DNA from: Vallitalea maricola | GTDB taxonomy: Bacteria; Bacillota; Clostridia; Lachnospirales; Vallitaleaceae | Assembly: GCF_036985595.1 (NCBI RefSeq) | Contig: NZ_BTPU01000031.1 | Location: 79,178-143,177 of the forward strand | Reading direction: 5' to 3' | DNA length: 64,000 nucleotides | Shown here: positions 26,827 to 35,359 of the stretch, in pieces | Layout: every line of letters starts with the position of its first letter | Numbering within the stretch: the first letter of the stretch is position 1 | Position numbers and translations under genes: made by a program | Notes under the pieces: generated by a model | Told to the model about the DNA's origin: nothing | What the model saw: the letters and a program-made list of their open reading frames with translations, nothing else | Database searches by the model: none

Positions 26827-27159
26827 ATGGAAGATAAGAAGATTACATTAAGATTAAATAATAAAAAACAGTCTGGACATGGAATCGCTTCTTTTGCATT
26901 AGGGATTTCATCTTTGATATTATTTCTAAGTGCAGTAGGTATATCTGCTTTTGGAGATAGAAGTACGGATAGCATTGCTTTAGCTATAGGACTTGTTGAG
27001 ATAATAGGATTTATTGTATGTATAGTTGGAATTATATATGGAGTAATTGGAGAACTTTCAAAAGATACATTTAAAACATTTGCTCACATAGGCATAGGTA
27101 TAAATCTGATAATGATGTTATTTCACGTATTGGTAATTATATACGGTTTTGGAGGATAA
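26827..27159 (+). CDS. Small membrane protein, 110 aa (DUF4190/DUF6142-like layout)
   Basis: A 110-aa protein with a short polar N-terminus (MEDKKITLRLNNKKQSGHGI) and three hydrophobic segments. The ASFALGISSLILFLSAVG opening is reminiscent of DUF4190/DUF6142 small membrane proteins, for which no function is known. GATAGGGAG precedes the ATG. It follows the VanZ gene by 45 bp in the same direction and may be cotranscribed. A shared terminator with the convergent ECF gene follows. Confidence 0.6.
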   Translation: MEDKKITLRLNNKKQSGHGIASFALGISSLILFLSAVGISAFGDRSTDSIALAIGLVEIIGFIVCIVGIIYGVIGELSKDTFKTFAHIGIGINLIMMLFHVLVIIYGFGG

Positions 27160-27197
27160 TATTTACTTACATATAGCAATTAAAACTTTTATAACAT

Positions 27198-27260
27198 AAA
27201 AAAGGGGATATCGAATAATACATTTTTAACTTAAATATATTATCCGACAGCCCCTTTTAT
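27198..27260. terminator. Long bidirectional terminator hairpin
   Basis: AAAAAAGGGG (27198-27207) pairs with CCCCTTTT (27251-27258). Inside, TCGAATAATA pairs imperfectly with TATTATCCGA (27239-27248). It ends both the plus-strand small membrane protein gene and the minus-strand ECF gene. It contains TATTATCCGACAGCCCC, a sequence that recurs in other hairpins of the window. Confidence 0.7.
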
Positions 27261-27262
27261 TT

Positions 27263-28054
27263 CTAATTTAATGGGATTGATAATTTACTTTTATTTAATC
27301 CTGCTACTATAAGATTAGCGATAATAAGACCCATTATAAACTGTACCATATTCCAAGGTAATGAGAATATAGGAACAATATAATTACCAGTCATTATATA
27401 TGATGCTATATAATAACCAAAAACCATAAAAGTACCAGCTATAACAAAACCAAAAGTATATGCAGGTTTGAATTTTATATGATTCAATTTAGCCACCAGT
27501 AAAGATAGACCTAAAATAATTAACGGAATCAGTATTGTTATTATAAGTAGCTGTGTTTCAACTTTATTGGTTAGACTTATCAATTCGTCAACAGAATCCA
27601 ACTTCAGTTCTTCTAGTAAATTATTATTTAAAGCATTGGTTTCTAGAGATATTTTACTAGAAAGAATATATCTAAGTATAACATTGAATATGGCAAATCC
27701 ACCAGCGAAAACAACACTTAAATAAATGTACATTTTCTTTCTGAATTTTTCGCTTGCACATATTCCTACAATTGCTCCCATTAAAGCTTTTATAATCAAA
27801 GTAGGTATTGCCCAATGTGCATATCCTCCGATAACATCTGCTAGTGCAGAACCTACTCCAGCAGCGAATGCTCCATATTTCCAGCCTAATAGAATTGCTG
27901 CAATAAAAATCATACTATCGCCAAGATGAATATAACCATTTGTAAAAGGAACTGGAACTTTTATGACCAAAGTTGCTAGTAATACAAGGGCAGTCATTAA
28001 TCCTGTATAAGTAATTTTTTTAATGTCGCTAGATTCAAAATATGTATTTTTCAT
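27263..28054 (-). CDS. ECF transporter S component, possibly for vitamin B6
   Basis: A 263-aa membrane protein of the ECF S-component superfamily. ITYTGLMTALVLLATLVIKV opens the first helix, then GYIHLGDSMIFIAAILLGWKYGAFAAGVGSALADV, the classic S-component pattern. A polar insertion (about residues 128-165) separates the two halves. It would capture a vitamin or precursor and use shared EcfAAT energising subunits, which are not in the window. The start is at ATG 28054, which follows AAGGTGA; the upstream TTG is unlikely. It is divergent from a MocR/PdxR-type regulator, so pyridoxal, pyridoxine or a related compound is a reasonable substrate guess. Confidence 0.82.
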   Translation of the reverse strand: MKNTYFESSDIKKITYTGLMTALVLLATLVIKVPVPFTNGYIHLGDSMIFIAAILLGWKYGAFAAGVGSALADVIGGYAHWAIPTLIIKALMGAIVGICASEKFRKKMYIYLSVVFAGGFAIFNVILRYILSSKISLETNALNNNLLEELKLDSVDELISLTNKVETQLLIITILIPLIILGLSLLVAKLNHIKFKPAYTFGFVIAGTFMVFGYYIASYIMTGNYIVPIFSLPWNMVQFIMGLIIANLIVAGLNKSKLSIPLN

Positions 28055-28115
28055 CAGTGTCACCTTGCCTTTTTTCAAAATTTATATATACTATATAATA
28101 TAAGTGTGTATTTTA

Positions 28116-28151
28116 AAAGTGACAGTTTTGTTCAAAACAAAAGGGACAGTT
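28116..28151 (+). promoter_or_regulatory. Direct repeats upstream of the MocR-type regulator
   Basis: AAAGTGACAGTT (28116-28127) and AAAGGGACAGTT (28140-28151) are direct repeats with one mismatch, 24 bp apart. Between them lies GTTTTG-TT-CAAAAC (28125-28138). MocR/PdxR regulators usually bind direct repeats in the shared region between their own gene and a target. This is the expected position for control of both divergent genes. Confidence 0.55.
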
Positions 28152-28169
28152 ATTAGAAAGGGTGAAAAT

Positions 28170-29576
28170 ATGATTGATTTGGTACCAAATCTGGATGGGA
28201 CTTTAGATAAACCATTATATGTTCAATTATATGAATACATAAGAAATGAGATAATAGGCGAAAGCATTATTCAAAACGAAAAATTACCTTCAATAAGACA
28301 GCTGTCAGGGAGTCTTGATATAAGTAAAACAACTATTGAAAATGCTTATCAGCAATTACTTGTAGAAGGTTATTTGTATAGTTTGCCCCAAAAAGGATAT
28401 TATGCAAGTGCATTTGATAAAACTTATGTAAACAGTAAGAAAAATGAAACAGAATACGTCGCAGAACAAAAAATAAAAAAATTGATTAAATATGATTTTA
28501 AAAATGAATATGTGGAAGAAATGAATTTTGATTTTAATTTATGGCGAAGATATATGAACCGTATTCTTAATTATGATTATCAAAAGCTATATAAGTCTAC
28601 AGATGTGCAAGGTGAGATGGAACTAAGAAAGGAGATTGTAAGATATGTTAGAAGATCAAGAGGTGTAACAGCTGATGCCAGCAGAGTTATCATTGGTGGA
28701 GGTGTTCAATATTTATTGAATATACTTAGTACATTAATGAAAAAAATCCACATTGATGAATGTGCTTTTGAAGATCCTGGATTCAATAGAGCCAAAAATA
28801 TATTTATGCATAATAGTTTTGATATAATACCTATACCTATAAAAGAGGATGGAATCGATCTGAAAGTACTAAAAAATTCTAATTCGAAATTATGTTACGT
28901 TAGTCCTTCACATCAATTTCCTACTGGTACAGTCATGTCTGTTGACCAGAGAATAAAACTATTGAAGTGGGCAAGTGAGAATAATGGTTATATTATTGAA
29001 GATGATTATAACAGCGAATTAAGATACTATGGAAAACCTATACCTTCAATGCAGAGTTTTGATAAAGATGGAAACGTTATATATTTGGGTTCATTTTCTA
29101 CAGTTCTGGTTCCTTCTATAAGAATAAGCTACATGATTTTACCAAGTAAGTTAATCAACCTATATAATGAAAGTAAAAATAGGTATACACAGACAACTTC
29201 TAAGACAGAACAATTAGCATTAGCACTTTTTATGAAAGAAGGCATGTTTGAAAAACATATCAGGAGACTTAAGAAAAATTATACTAAAAAAAATCAAATA
29301 TTGATTCAAGCAATAAAAAATTATATGGGAGATAAAGTTCAGATTGGCGGAATGGATTCTGGGTTACATATGCTGATAAATGTTGATTCAAAACTCTCTG
29401 AACAACAAATAATAGAAATGGCATTAGATAACGAGATTTTGATTTCAGGTATATCAGAATATACAATCGTAAAAAAATTTCAAAAAAATCCCATATTAAT
29501 TCTATCATATAAAGGAATAGATATTAATGATATTGAAAAAGCTATTCGATCACTTAGTAAAATTTGCTTTAATTGA
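28170..29576 (+). CDS. MocR/PdxR-type GntR regulator with aminotransferase-like domain
   Basis: A 468-aa protein with an N-terminal GntR winged helix (about 10-75: KPLYVQLYEYIRNEIIGES, LPSIRQLSGSLDISKTTIEN) and a class I aminotransferase fold. PLP-pocket features include DDYNSELRYYGKPIPSMQ and YLGSFSTVLVPSIRISY. In that last motif the usual PLP lysine of the S-K pattern (GSFSK) appears as GSFST, so whether a Schiff-base lysine is present needs an alignment. The start at ATG 28170 follows AAAGGGTGA and leaves the direct repeats outside the gene. Divergent from the ECF S component. Confidence 0.88.
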   Translation: MIDLVPNLDGTLDKPLYVQLYEYIRNEIIGESIIQNEKLPSIRQLSGSLDISKTTIENAYQQLLVEGYLYSLPQKGYYASAFDKTYVNSKKNETEYVAEQKIKKLIKYDFKNEYVEEMNFDFNLWRRYMNRILNYDYQKLYKSTDVQGEMELRKEIVRYVRRSRGVTADASRVIIGGGVQYLLNILSTLMKKIHIDECAFEDPGFNRAKNIFMHNSFDIIPIPIKEDGIDLKVLKNSNSKLCYVSPSHQFPTGTVMSVDQRIKLLKWASENNGYIIEDDYNSELRYYGKPIPSMQSFDKDGNVIYLGSFSTVLVPSIRISYMILPSKLINLYNESKNRYTQTTSKTEQLALALFMKEGMFEKHIRRLKKNYTKKNQILIQAIKNYMGDKVQIGGMDSGLHMLINVDSKLSEQQIIEMALDNEILISGISEYTIVKKFQKNPILILSYKGIDINDIEKAIRSLSKICFN

Positions 29577-29740
29577 AAATAAAATTTTATTATTGATTGT
29601 ATTTTTTATAATAAAAATAAGCTGTGTGTGATATACTATAAGTATGTGAGTATTGATGATAGAATTAATATAATAAGTAGTTTTTGCTTATAAAATAAGT
29701 TTTATTGTTATATTTTTAAATCAAACAGGAGCTGATTGAT

Positions 29741-30241
29741 GTGAGAAAAAGAGCACTACTTGTAAATGATTCTAGATTTGAAAGTTTAATAATGAAAGAT
29801 ATGTTAAACAATCTAGGTTATGATGTTGAACTTGCAGATGAATTTGATGCATTATACGAAGCAGAGCAGTTTGAACCTAATATTGTTATAGTTAATTATA
29901 TTATGAGGAAAACTCGTGGAGATAAATTAATCAAAGACATTAAATCTACTATACCTGATAGTAAATGTTTATTATCATCCAGCAATTCAATCAGACATGA
30001 TAAAATAGAAGATAGTGTTGATGGAATTCTACACACTCCATTATCCATGTTTACTTTAAAAGATAGTCTTAAAAGGATTGGGGAAGAAGAAGATATTATA
30101 CATTTTGTTGGAAAAGATGAAATTTCTGCACATATAAAATATTGTCCTCATTGTGCAAGTAACTTAAGTGATTTTAACCAAAGTATTACTTTTTGCCCAT
30201 ACTGTGGTCAAATTCTTAAACAAAAAGTATCTAATAAATAA
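29741..30241 (+). CDS. Degenerate receiver domain fused to a zinc ribbon
   Basis: A 166-aa protein with a CheY-like receiver fold (about 3-112) and a C-terminal zinc ribbon. The receiver start is ALLVNDSRFE, so one of the two acidic residues is Asn9. The phosphoacceptor position is Asn52 (IVIVNYIM), and the usual lysine before the proline of beta-5 is Thr99 (ILHTPLS). It therefore should not be phosphorylated in the normal way. Four cysteines (C135, C138, C152, C155) in CPHC and CPYC form the ribbon. The GTG start follows AGGAGC. It is monocistronic with a strong terminator; the chemotaxis receptor gene follows. Confidence 0.78.
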   Translation: MRKRALLVNDSRFESLIMKDMLNNLGYDVELADEFDALYEAEQFEPNIVIVNYIMRKTRGDKLIKDIKSTIPDSKCLLSSSNSIRHDKIEDSVDGILHTPLSMFTLKDSLKRIGEEEDIIHFVGKDEISAHIKYCPHCASNLSDFNQSITFCPYCGQILKQKVSNK

Positions 30242-30249
30242 TCTATCAG

Positions 30250-30279
30250 TCGGATAATTAATATTATCCGATTTTTTTT
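30250..30279 (+). terminator. Rho-independent terminator
   Basis: TCGGATAAT (30250-30258) and ATTATCCGA (30263-30271) form a perfect 9-bp stem with a 4-nt loop, followed by eight T (30272-30279). Confidence 0.92.
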
Positions 30280-30312
30280 ATCTTTTCATCAAATAACATA
30301 AAAGGATAATAT

Positions 30313-30342
30313 ATTGTAAAAAGACAAATTATGTAATATAAT
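30313..30342 (+). promoter_or_regulatory. Promoter for the chemotaxis receptor gene
   Basis: TTGTAA (30313-30318) and TATAAT (30337-30342) are separated by 18 bp, 29 bp upstream of the start codon at 30371. Confidence 0.5.
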
Positions 30343-30370
30343 GTACGTAAGAAAGGGAAGGTGGGATTAA

Positions 30371-31858
30371 ATGGAGGAAAATATTAAAATTAGTCATGAG
30401 CAAAAGAGATATAAATATTATTACATAATGATAAGTATTATGTTTTTGCTGATGATACTGCAAATGGTTTTAGGTGTTAAAATGGGTAATCGCTCATTAA
30501 TTCTAGTTATATCTTTAAGTTTTCTTCTTGTTGCATCAGTTGTTATTACCCTTATATTGAATAAAAAAAGTATTAATACCAAGAGCACAATCTATATAAC
30601 CTTGATACCAATGATTATATGTTGGTCTGTTATATTTAGTACTAGTGAAAGTATAGTTGTTTTCTCTGGTATGTTTCCAGTTTTAGTATTACTAGTTTTC
30701 CTAGGACGTTATAAGGCAATAGTAATAACTGGCAGTTTCAATATAGGTGTAACTATTTTTAAAATAGTAGGATTATTAGATAATGATAACTTATCCAATG
30801 TTGATAAATCCGTTTATATCTATTTAGTTCTTGTGCTGTTGATATTTTCTGCTTCCTGCTATATGGGAGCCAAGATATTACATAACATGATGAATAGAAA
30901 TAGAAAGATGATTAGTAATCTTGAAAAGTCTAGAGATGAGCAAGACCAGATGATGAATAGATTAATAGATACTAGCAAAGTTATCTATAATCATTCTAAC
31001 GAACTTAATATTATTATGGAAGATATGAATATTATGTCCAAAGATATAGAACAATCAGTAGAACAGATAAAAGAAGGGGCTAGAGAAGGTGCTGAATATA
31101 CAGAAAAACAGCTAGAATCAACTAATAATATTCAAGAGTTGATAAATGAAGCTTCGGATACATCTCTATCCATTAGTCATACATCAAAAGAAATAGAAAA
31201 TGTAATAGGTAATGGTATGGAGATTGTTGAAACATTGTATGACAATAATAATGTTTCTAATGAAAATAATTCTAGAACATTTGATATCATGCAAGAACTG
31301 AAAGAAAAGTCGGATAATATTGTAGATATCATAGAGACCATAAAGAGTATTGAGGACCAAACTAATCTATTGGCTCTAAATGCTGCAATAGAGGCTGCGA
31401 GAGTGGGGGAAGCAGGTAAAGGTTTTGCAGTTGTTGCAGATGAGATAAGACATTTGGCAGAACAGTCTTCACAATCCGTGAATGATATTACATTAATCAT
31501 TTCCGAATTACAAGAACAAACCAATAAATCTTTGAGTGCATATGAAAAACTTAATAAAATAAGTGAGGAACAAAACAGACTAGTTGAAGGTACAAAAAAT
31601 GTTTTTGATAAAATTAAAAATAATATGATAGAAAATACGAAAAAAATTGATTTGCTGTCCTCAAAAATATCTACAATTGTAGAGGAAAACAGGAATATCG
31701 TAGGTTCCGCTAATAACCTGTCAGCTATTACACAAGAAAATTATAGCAGCTCAGAAAATACTGTTTCATTGACATATAAGTATCTCACATTATCGGAAAA
31801 AGGTAATAAGATATTGGAAAGTTTGAATGAAACATCAGAAAAAATTGCTTCAAATTAA
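30371..31858 (+). CDS. Methyl-accepting chemotaxis protein with multi-helix N-terminal membrane domain
   Basis: A 495-aa chemoreceptor. The first 170 residues form about six membrane helices with short loops instead of a periplasmic ligand domain; no HAMP is evident. The cytoplasmic part is coiled coil with the signalling hairpin around residues 325-360: EDQTNLLALNAAIEAAR, GEAGKGFAVVADEIRHLAEQ. The sensed signal may be within the membrane or transmitted by a partner. RBS GAAGGTGGG before the ATG. No che genes are adjacent, so it acts with a chemotaxis system encoded elsewhere. Confidence 0.92.
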   Translation: MEENIKISHEQKRYKYYYIMISIMFLLMILQMVLGVKMGNRSLILVISLSFLLVASVVITLILNKKSINTKSTIYITLIPMIICWSVIFSTSESIVVFSGMFPVLVLLVFLGRYKAIVITGSFNIGVTIFKIVGLLDNDNLSNVDKSVYIYLVLVLLIFSASCYMGAKILHNMMNRNRKMISNLEKSRDEQDQMMNRLIDTSKVIYNHSNELNIIMEDMNIMSKDIEQSVEQIKEGAREGAEYTEKQLESTNNIQELINEASDTSLSISHTSKEIENVIGNGMEIVETLYDNNNVSNENNSRTFDIMQELKEKSDNIVDIIETIKSIEDQTNLLALNAAIEAARVGEAGKGFAVVADEIRHLAEQSSQSVNDITLIISELQEQTNKSLSAYEKLNKISEEQNRLVEGTKNVFDKIKNNMIENTKKIDLLSSKISTIVEENRNIVGSANNLSAITQENYSSSENTVSLTYKYLTLSEKGNKILESLNETSEKIASN

Positions 31859-31915
31859 TAATGTAACGAGGTAAGTAAGATTTACAATTCTTGAGTAAAA
31901 TATTTCGAGTAAGTC

Positions 31916-31944
31916 AGAAAAAGTGTTTTCAAAACACTTTTTCT
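31916..31944 (+). terminator. Terminator after the chemotaxis receptor gene
   Basis: AGAAAAAGTGTTTT (31916-31929) and AAAACACTTTTTCT (31931-31944) are perfectly complementary across one base, giving about 12 bp with a small loop and a T-rich right arm. Confidence 0.8.
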
Positions 31945-32011
31945 CCTAACTGGTATAACTGTAGGCTTTTTCATATTTATTAAATAGGGGAAACTCAGTA
32001 CCAAAAAAATC

Positions 32012-32040
32012 TTGACACATAATACATATTAATATATAAT
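32012..32040 (+). promoter_or_regulatory. Consensus promoter of the trpB transcript
   Basis: TTGACA (32012-32017) and TATAAT (32035-32040) with a 17-bp spacer: a perfect sigma-A consensus. The start site would be near 32047, just before the T-box leader. Confidence 0.85.
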
Positions 32041-32065
32041 AAATATAATTTAATAATCAAATTCG

Positions 32066-32413
32066 GTGATTGAAAGTAGTAAGAATTGGTTGTAATTATA
32101 GAGAGTCGGGGATGGTGGAATCCTGATATCTACAATAATTCTGAATGGATTCATGAGAAGTATGGTGAACGCTTGATTGCAAGTAGCTTATACCGTTTTT
32201 CCTACGTTATAAGGATAGGATATGTTAGTATCTGAAAGAGTTAAGCACATAATAGGTGGCATAACGAAATGTAACTTCGTCCTAATAATGACGGAGATTT
32301 TTTGTTATTAGAGAGAATTATTTATTAAAGCTGTTGACCTACAGCGAAGTGCTTAAAGTTGGGTGGTACCACGAGTAACACTTCGTCCCAATAAATGGAT
32401 GAAGTGTTTTTTT
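32066..32413 (+). ncRNA. T-box leader, tryptophan-type, with two antiterminator/terminator modules
   Basis: Stem I begins about 32098 with AGAGAGTCGGGGATGGTGGA and carries a specifier triplet TGG (Trp) at 32146-32148 in CTGAATGGATTC. The canonical T-box sequence GTTGGGTGGTACCACG is at 32358-32373. The antiterminator (GAAGTG 32346-32351 with CACTTC 32379-32384) excludes the terminator (AACACTTCGTCC 32377-32388 with GGATGAAGTGTT 32397-32408, then T7). Upstream is a second, degenerate copy: AGGTGGCATAACG (32254-32266), antiterminator arms AGTTA/TAACT (32239-32243, 32272-32276), and terminator stem CTTCGTC/GACGGAG (32275-32281, 32290-32296) with six T. Uncharged tRNA-Trp should allow readthrough into trpB. 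Confidence 0.9.
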
Positions 32414-32499
32414 ATTGCCTTTTTAGATACACATCTCATCGAAAATCAATATCACATTTTATTAAATTCAAAAATTATTAGAAGGGATGGAATTTAATT

Positions 32500-33690
32500 A
32501 TGACACATCAATTTGGAAAATTTGGAGGACAATATGTACCAGAACCAGTAATCGAGGCTTTGAATGAATTGGAGGCAGCTTTTAACGAAGCTATGCAGGA
32601 TGAAGAATTTAAAAATGAATATCTATACTATATGAAAGATTATGTGGGAAGAGAGTCACCACTATACTTTGCAAAAAATATGACTAATAAGCTAGGTGGA
32701 GCTAAGATTTATTTGAAAAGAGAAGATCTTAATCATACAGGGGCTCACAAGATAAATAATGCAATAGGACAAATATTACTAGCTAAAAGAATGGGGAAGA
32801 AAAAGATAATCGCCGAAACAGGGGCAGGACAACATGGTGTAGCAACTGCTACAGCGGCAGCTATGTTCAACATGGAATGTGAAATTTTCATGGGAGAAGA
32901 GGATACTAAGAGACAGAAGCTTAATGTTTTCAGAATGGAATTACTAGGTGCAAAAGTCACTCCTGTAACAAGAGGAACTAGAACTCTAAGCGATGCGGTA
33001 GATGAAGCTATTGAGCAATGGGTAGAGAGAATAGAAGATACATTTTACCTATTAGGTTCAGCAGTAGGACCACATCCATATCCAACTATGGTTCGTGAAT
33101 TCCAAAAAATCATAGGTGAAGAAGCTCTTAGACAGATAAAAGAAAAAGAAGGAAGACTTCCAGATTATTGTATTGCATGTGTAGGTGGAGGAAGTAACGC
33201 TATTGGCTTATTCCACGAATTCAATTCTTATGAAGAAGTTGAATTAATAGGTGTAGAAGCTGCGGGAAAAGGAGTAGATACTGATTTACATGCGGCAACT
33301 ATGGCTCATGGAAAAGAGGGGGTTGTTCATGGTATGAATACAATCTTTATCCAAGATGACGAAGGAAATATAAGTCCAGTGTATTCAATATCAGCAGGAT
33401 TGGATTATCCAGGTGTTGGACCAGAACATGCACATCTAAAAGACATTGGTAGAGCAAGGTATGAATCCATAACAGATGATGAAGCAGTTAATGCATTCTT
33501 ATATTTATCACAAACAGAAGGTATAATTCCTGCAATTGAAAGCTCACATGCACTCGCTTATACTATGAAATTTGCACCAACCCTTGATAAAGACAAGATT
33601 ATTATAGTTAACCTATCAGGTAGAGGAGATAAAGATGTTGAAGCAATCGAAAGATATTTAAAAGCTAATAATAAGCCAATTAATCTATAG
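32500..33690 (+). CDS. trpB: Tryptophan synthase beta chain, TrpB1 type
   Basis: A 396-aa beta subunit. The PLP lysine is Lys84 in GAHKINNA; GVVHGMNT, the phosphate-binding loop CVGGGSNAIG and the SAGLDYPGVGPEHAHL region are conserved. It converts indole and serine to tryptophan. The length and the FGGQYVPEP start indicate the TrpB1 class, which normally pairs with TrpA. No trpA, trpC or other trp genes are adjacent, so it either partners with TrpA from elsewhere or scavenges indole. It is controlled by the Trp T-box upstream. RBS GAAGGGATGG. Confidence 0.96.
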   Translation: MTHQFGKFGGQYVPEPVIEALNELEAAFNEAMQDEEFKNEYLYYMKDYVGRESPLYFAKNMTNKLGGAKIYLKREDLNHTGAHKINNAIGQILLAKRMGKKKIIAETGAGQHGVATATAAAMFNMECEIFMGEEDTKRQKLNVFRMELLGAKVTPVTRGTRTLSDAVDEAIEQWVERIEDTFYLLGSAVGPHPYPTMVREFQKIIGEEALRQIKEKEGRLPDYCIACVGGGSNAIGLFHEFNSYEEVELIGVEAAGKGVDTDLHAATMAHGKEGVVHGMNTIFIQDDEGNISPVYSISAGLDYPGVGPEHAHLKDIGRARYESITDDEAVNAFLYLSQTEGIIPAIESSHALAYTMKFAPTLDKDKIIIVNLSGRGDKDVEAIERYLKANNKPINL

Positions 33691-33856
33691 CTTCCGATAC
33701 TCTATTTCTATAATTCAAATAAGTATTCTATCTGAATTATTGATAGATAAAAAATAAATATGAAAAATAACTATCATACATTATGCCTAGATGTCTTGTG
33801 GAATCTAGGCATAACCATTATAATAATAGTATTATGTTATTATAGGAGAATGGTAT

Positions 33857-35359
33857 ATGGAATGGTGCAAAATTATAGTTGTAGATGATGAATACTTATT
33901 AAGACAAGGTATCATGCATATGTTGGATTGGAAAAAATATGGTTTTACAATTGTGGGGGAAGCAACTAATGCCACTCAGACATTAGAACTAATTGAAAAG
34001 GTACATCCGCATATAATCTTATGCGATATAGTCATGCCTAATATTGACGGCATAGAGCTATCTAAAATAATAAAAAAACGTTATCCGGATATTGAGATTG
34101 TAATTTTAAGTGGATATGATAATTTTGATTATGTAAAAACTGCGTTCAAGTATGGGGTTGCAGATTATATTCTAAAACCTACACTCACAGCAGACCAATT
34201 ACTAGATATATTAATACCTCTACAAAAGAAATTTGGACAACCTGTATGTGATATCAAAAAAGAAGATGATGCAGGAAAACAGATGCTAAAAATGTTAGAG
34301 GATAAAATTTTGGATGAACAATTAATAAGCGATTGTTTTAATCAAGCAGAGTATACAATAATAGGTTATCAGCAATGTACTAATGATTCTATTGATGTCA
34401 GTTTAGTTAATGATAAGATTAATGAAACATTTAGGAATTACAATTATATATACATAGGAAAATCTCAAAACATACATATATTCATTATTAATCATAAATC
34501 CCAAGAAAGATTTGATATCAATGATAAATGGAATCAACTAACCAACAATCTTGAAAATATAATTATTACTGTTTTTTCAATGAAAATAGATGGGATTAAT
34601 TCATCTTCAAATCTCTTAAAAGCTTATGAAGAAATAAAAAGCTTATCACAATACCATTTTTATGGTTATGAAAATGGGCATATAAGTGTTTCTTTGGAAA
34701 CATATAAAAATAAGGATAGATTAAAATTTGATACAAAAGAATTTATGCATATAGCTACATCCGACTCAGTTACTGCCCTTGAATACTTGGAAACATATCT
34801 TAACAAACTAACTTTTCAAAATGGTCTTATGGGTAACGAGATAAAAGCCATTGTTCAAAACGTTATTTATAATCTTTTTAATATTATTTTTATTAGAGAA
34901 GATAAATATGAGGAAGTAAATACCAAAAAGATTTTGTTTTTCAATAATATATCCAATGCTATTACATTGAAAGAGATAATTGAATACTTCAATGAAATAA
35001 AAGAGTATATACAATCCTTGATAAAAATAGGGACTACAAGCAGGATGATGCAACAGATACTTGACTATATTAATCTCAATTATAAAGAACAAATCAATCT
35101 CCAAGGAATCGCTAATGAATTTCATATTAGTTATTCTTATTTATCTGCTTATTTCAATAATCACTACAAAGAAAGTTTTAATGATTATCTTAATGGGGTT
35201 AGAATACAAAAGGCGAAAGAATTTCTAGTTGAACCTTCTATTCAAATATCCTATGTTAGTGAGTTGGTTGGTTATTCATCCCCTAACTATTTTACCAAGG
35301 TTTTTAAAAAATTGACTGGTTACACACCAACAACCTACAGAAGGATGTATATGAAATGA
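33857..35359 (+). CDS. AraC-type response regulator, YesN-like
   Basis: A 500-aa response regulator: receiver domain 1-120 with Asp10/Asp11, phosphoacceptor Asp57 (LCDIVMP) and ILKPT at beta-5; a variable central region; and two C-terminal AraC helix-turn-helix units (from about residue 400: MMQQILDYINLNYKEQINLQ, then EFLVEPSIQISYVSELVGYS, SPNYFTKVFKKLTGYTPTTY). YesN-type regulators commonly control sugar importers. It overlaps the kinase gene by 4 bp (ATGA) and lies upstream of mglBAC, which it probably activates. Confidence 0.93.
   Translation: MEWCKIIVVDDEYLLRQGIMHMLDWKKYGFTIVGEATNATQTLELIEKVHPHIILCDIVMPNIDGIELSKIIKKRYPDIEIVILSGYDNFDYVKTAFKYGVADYILKPTLTADQLLDILIPLQKKFGQPVCDIKKEDDAGKQMLKMLEDKILDEQLISDCFNQAEYTIIGYQQCTNDSIDVSLVNDKINETFRNYNYIYIGKSQNIHIFIINHKSQERFDINDKWNQLTNNLENIIITVFSMKIDGINSSSNLLKAYEEIKSLSQYHFYGYENGHISVSLETYKNKDRLKFDTKEFMHIATSDSVTALEYLETYLNKLTFQNGLMGNEIKAIVQNVIYNLFNIIFIREDKYEEVNTKKILFFNNISNAITLKEIIEYFNEIKEYIQSLIKIGTTSRMMQQILDYINLNYKEQINLQGIANEFHISYSYLSAYFNNHYKESFNDYLNGVRIQKAKEFLVEPSIQISYVSELVGYSSPNYFTKVFKKLTGYTPTTYRRMYMK

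Noticed and set aside
28104..28169. Upstream ATG-like start for the MocR-type regulator
   Set aside because: It would put the direct repeats inside the coding region and has no ribosome binding site, while ATG 28170 follows AAAGGGTGA and gives the normal domain start.
31177..31524. 115-codon minus-strand frame in the chemoreceptor gene
   Set aside because: It lies fully within the conserved signalling domain of a clear gene on the other strand and shows no family features.
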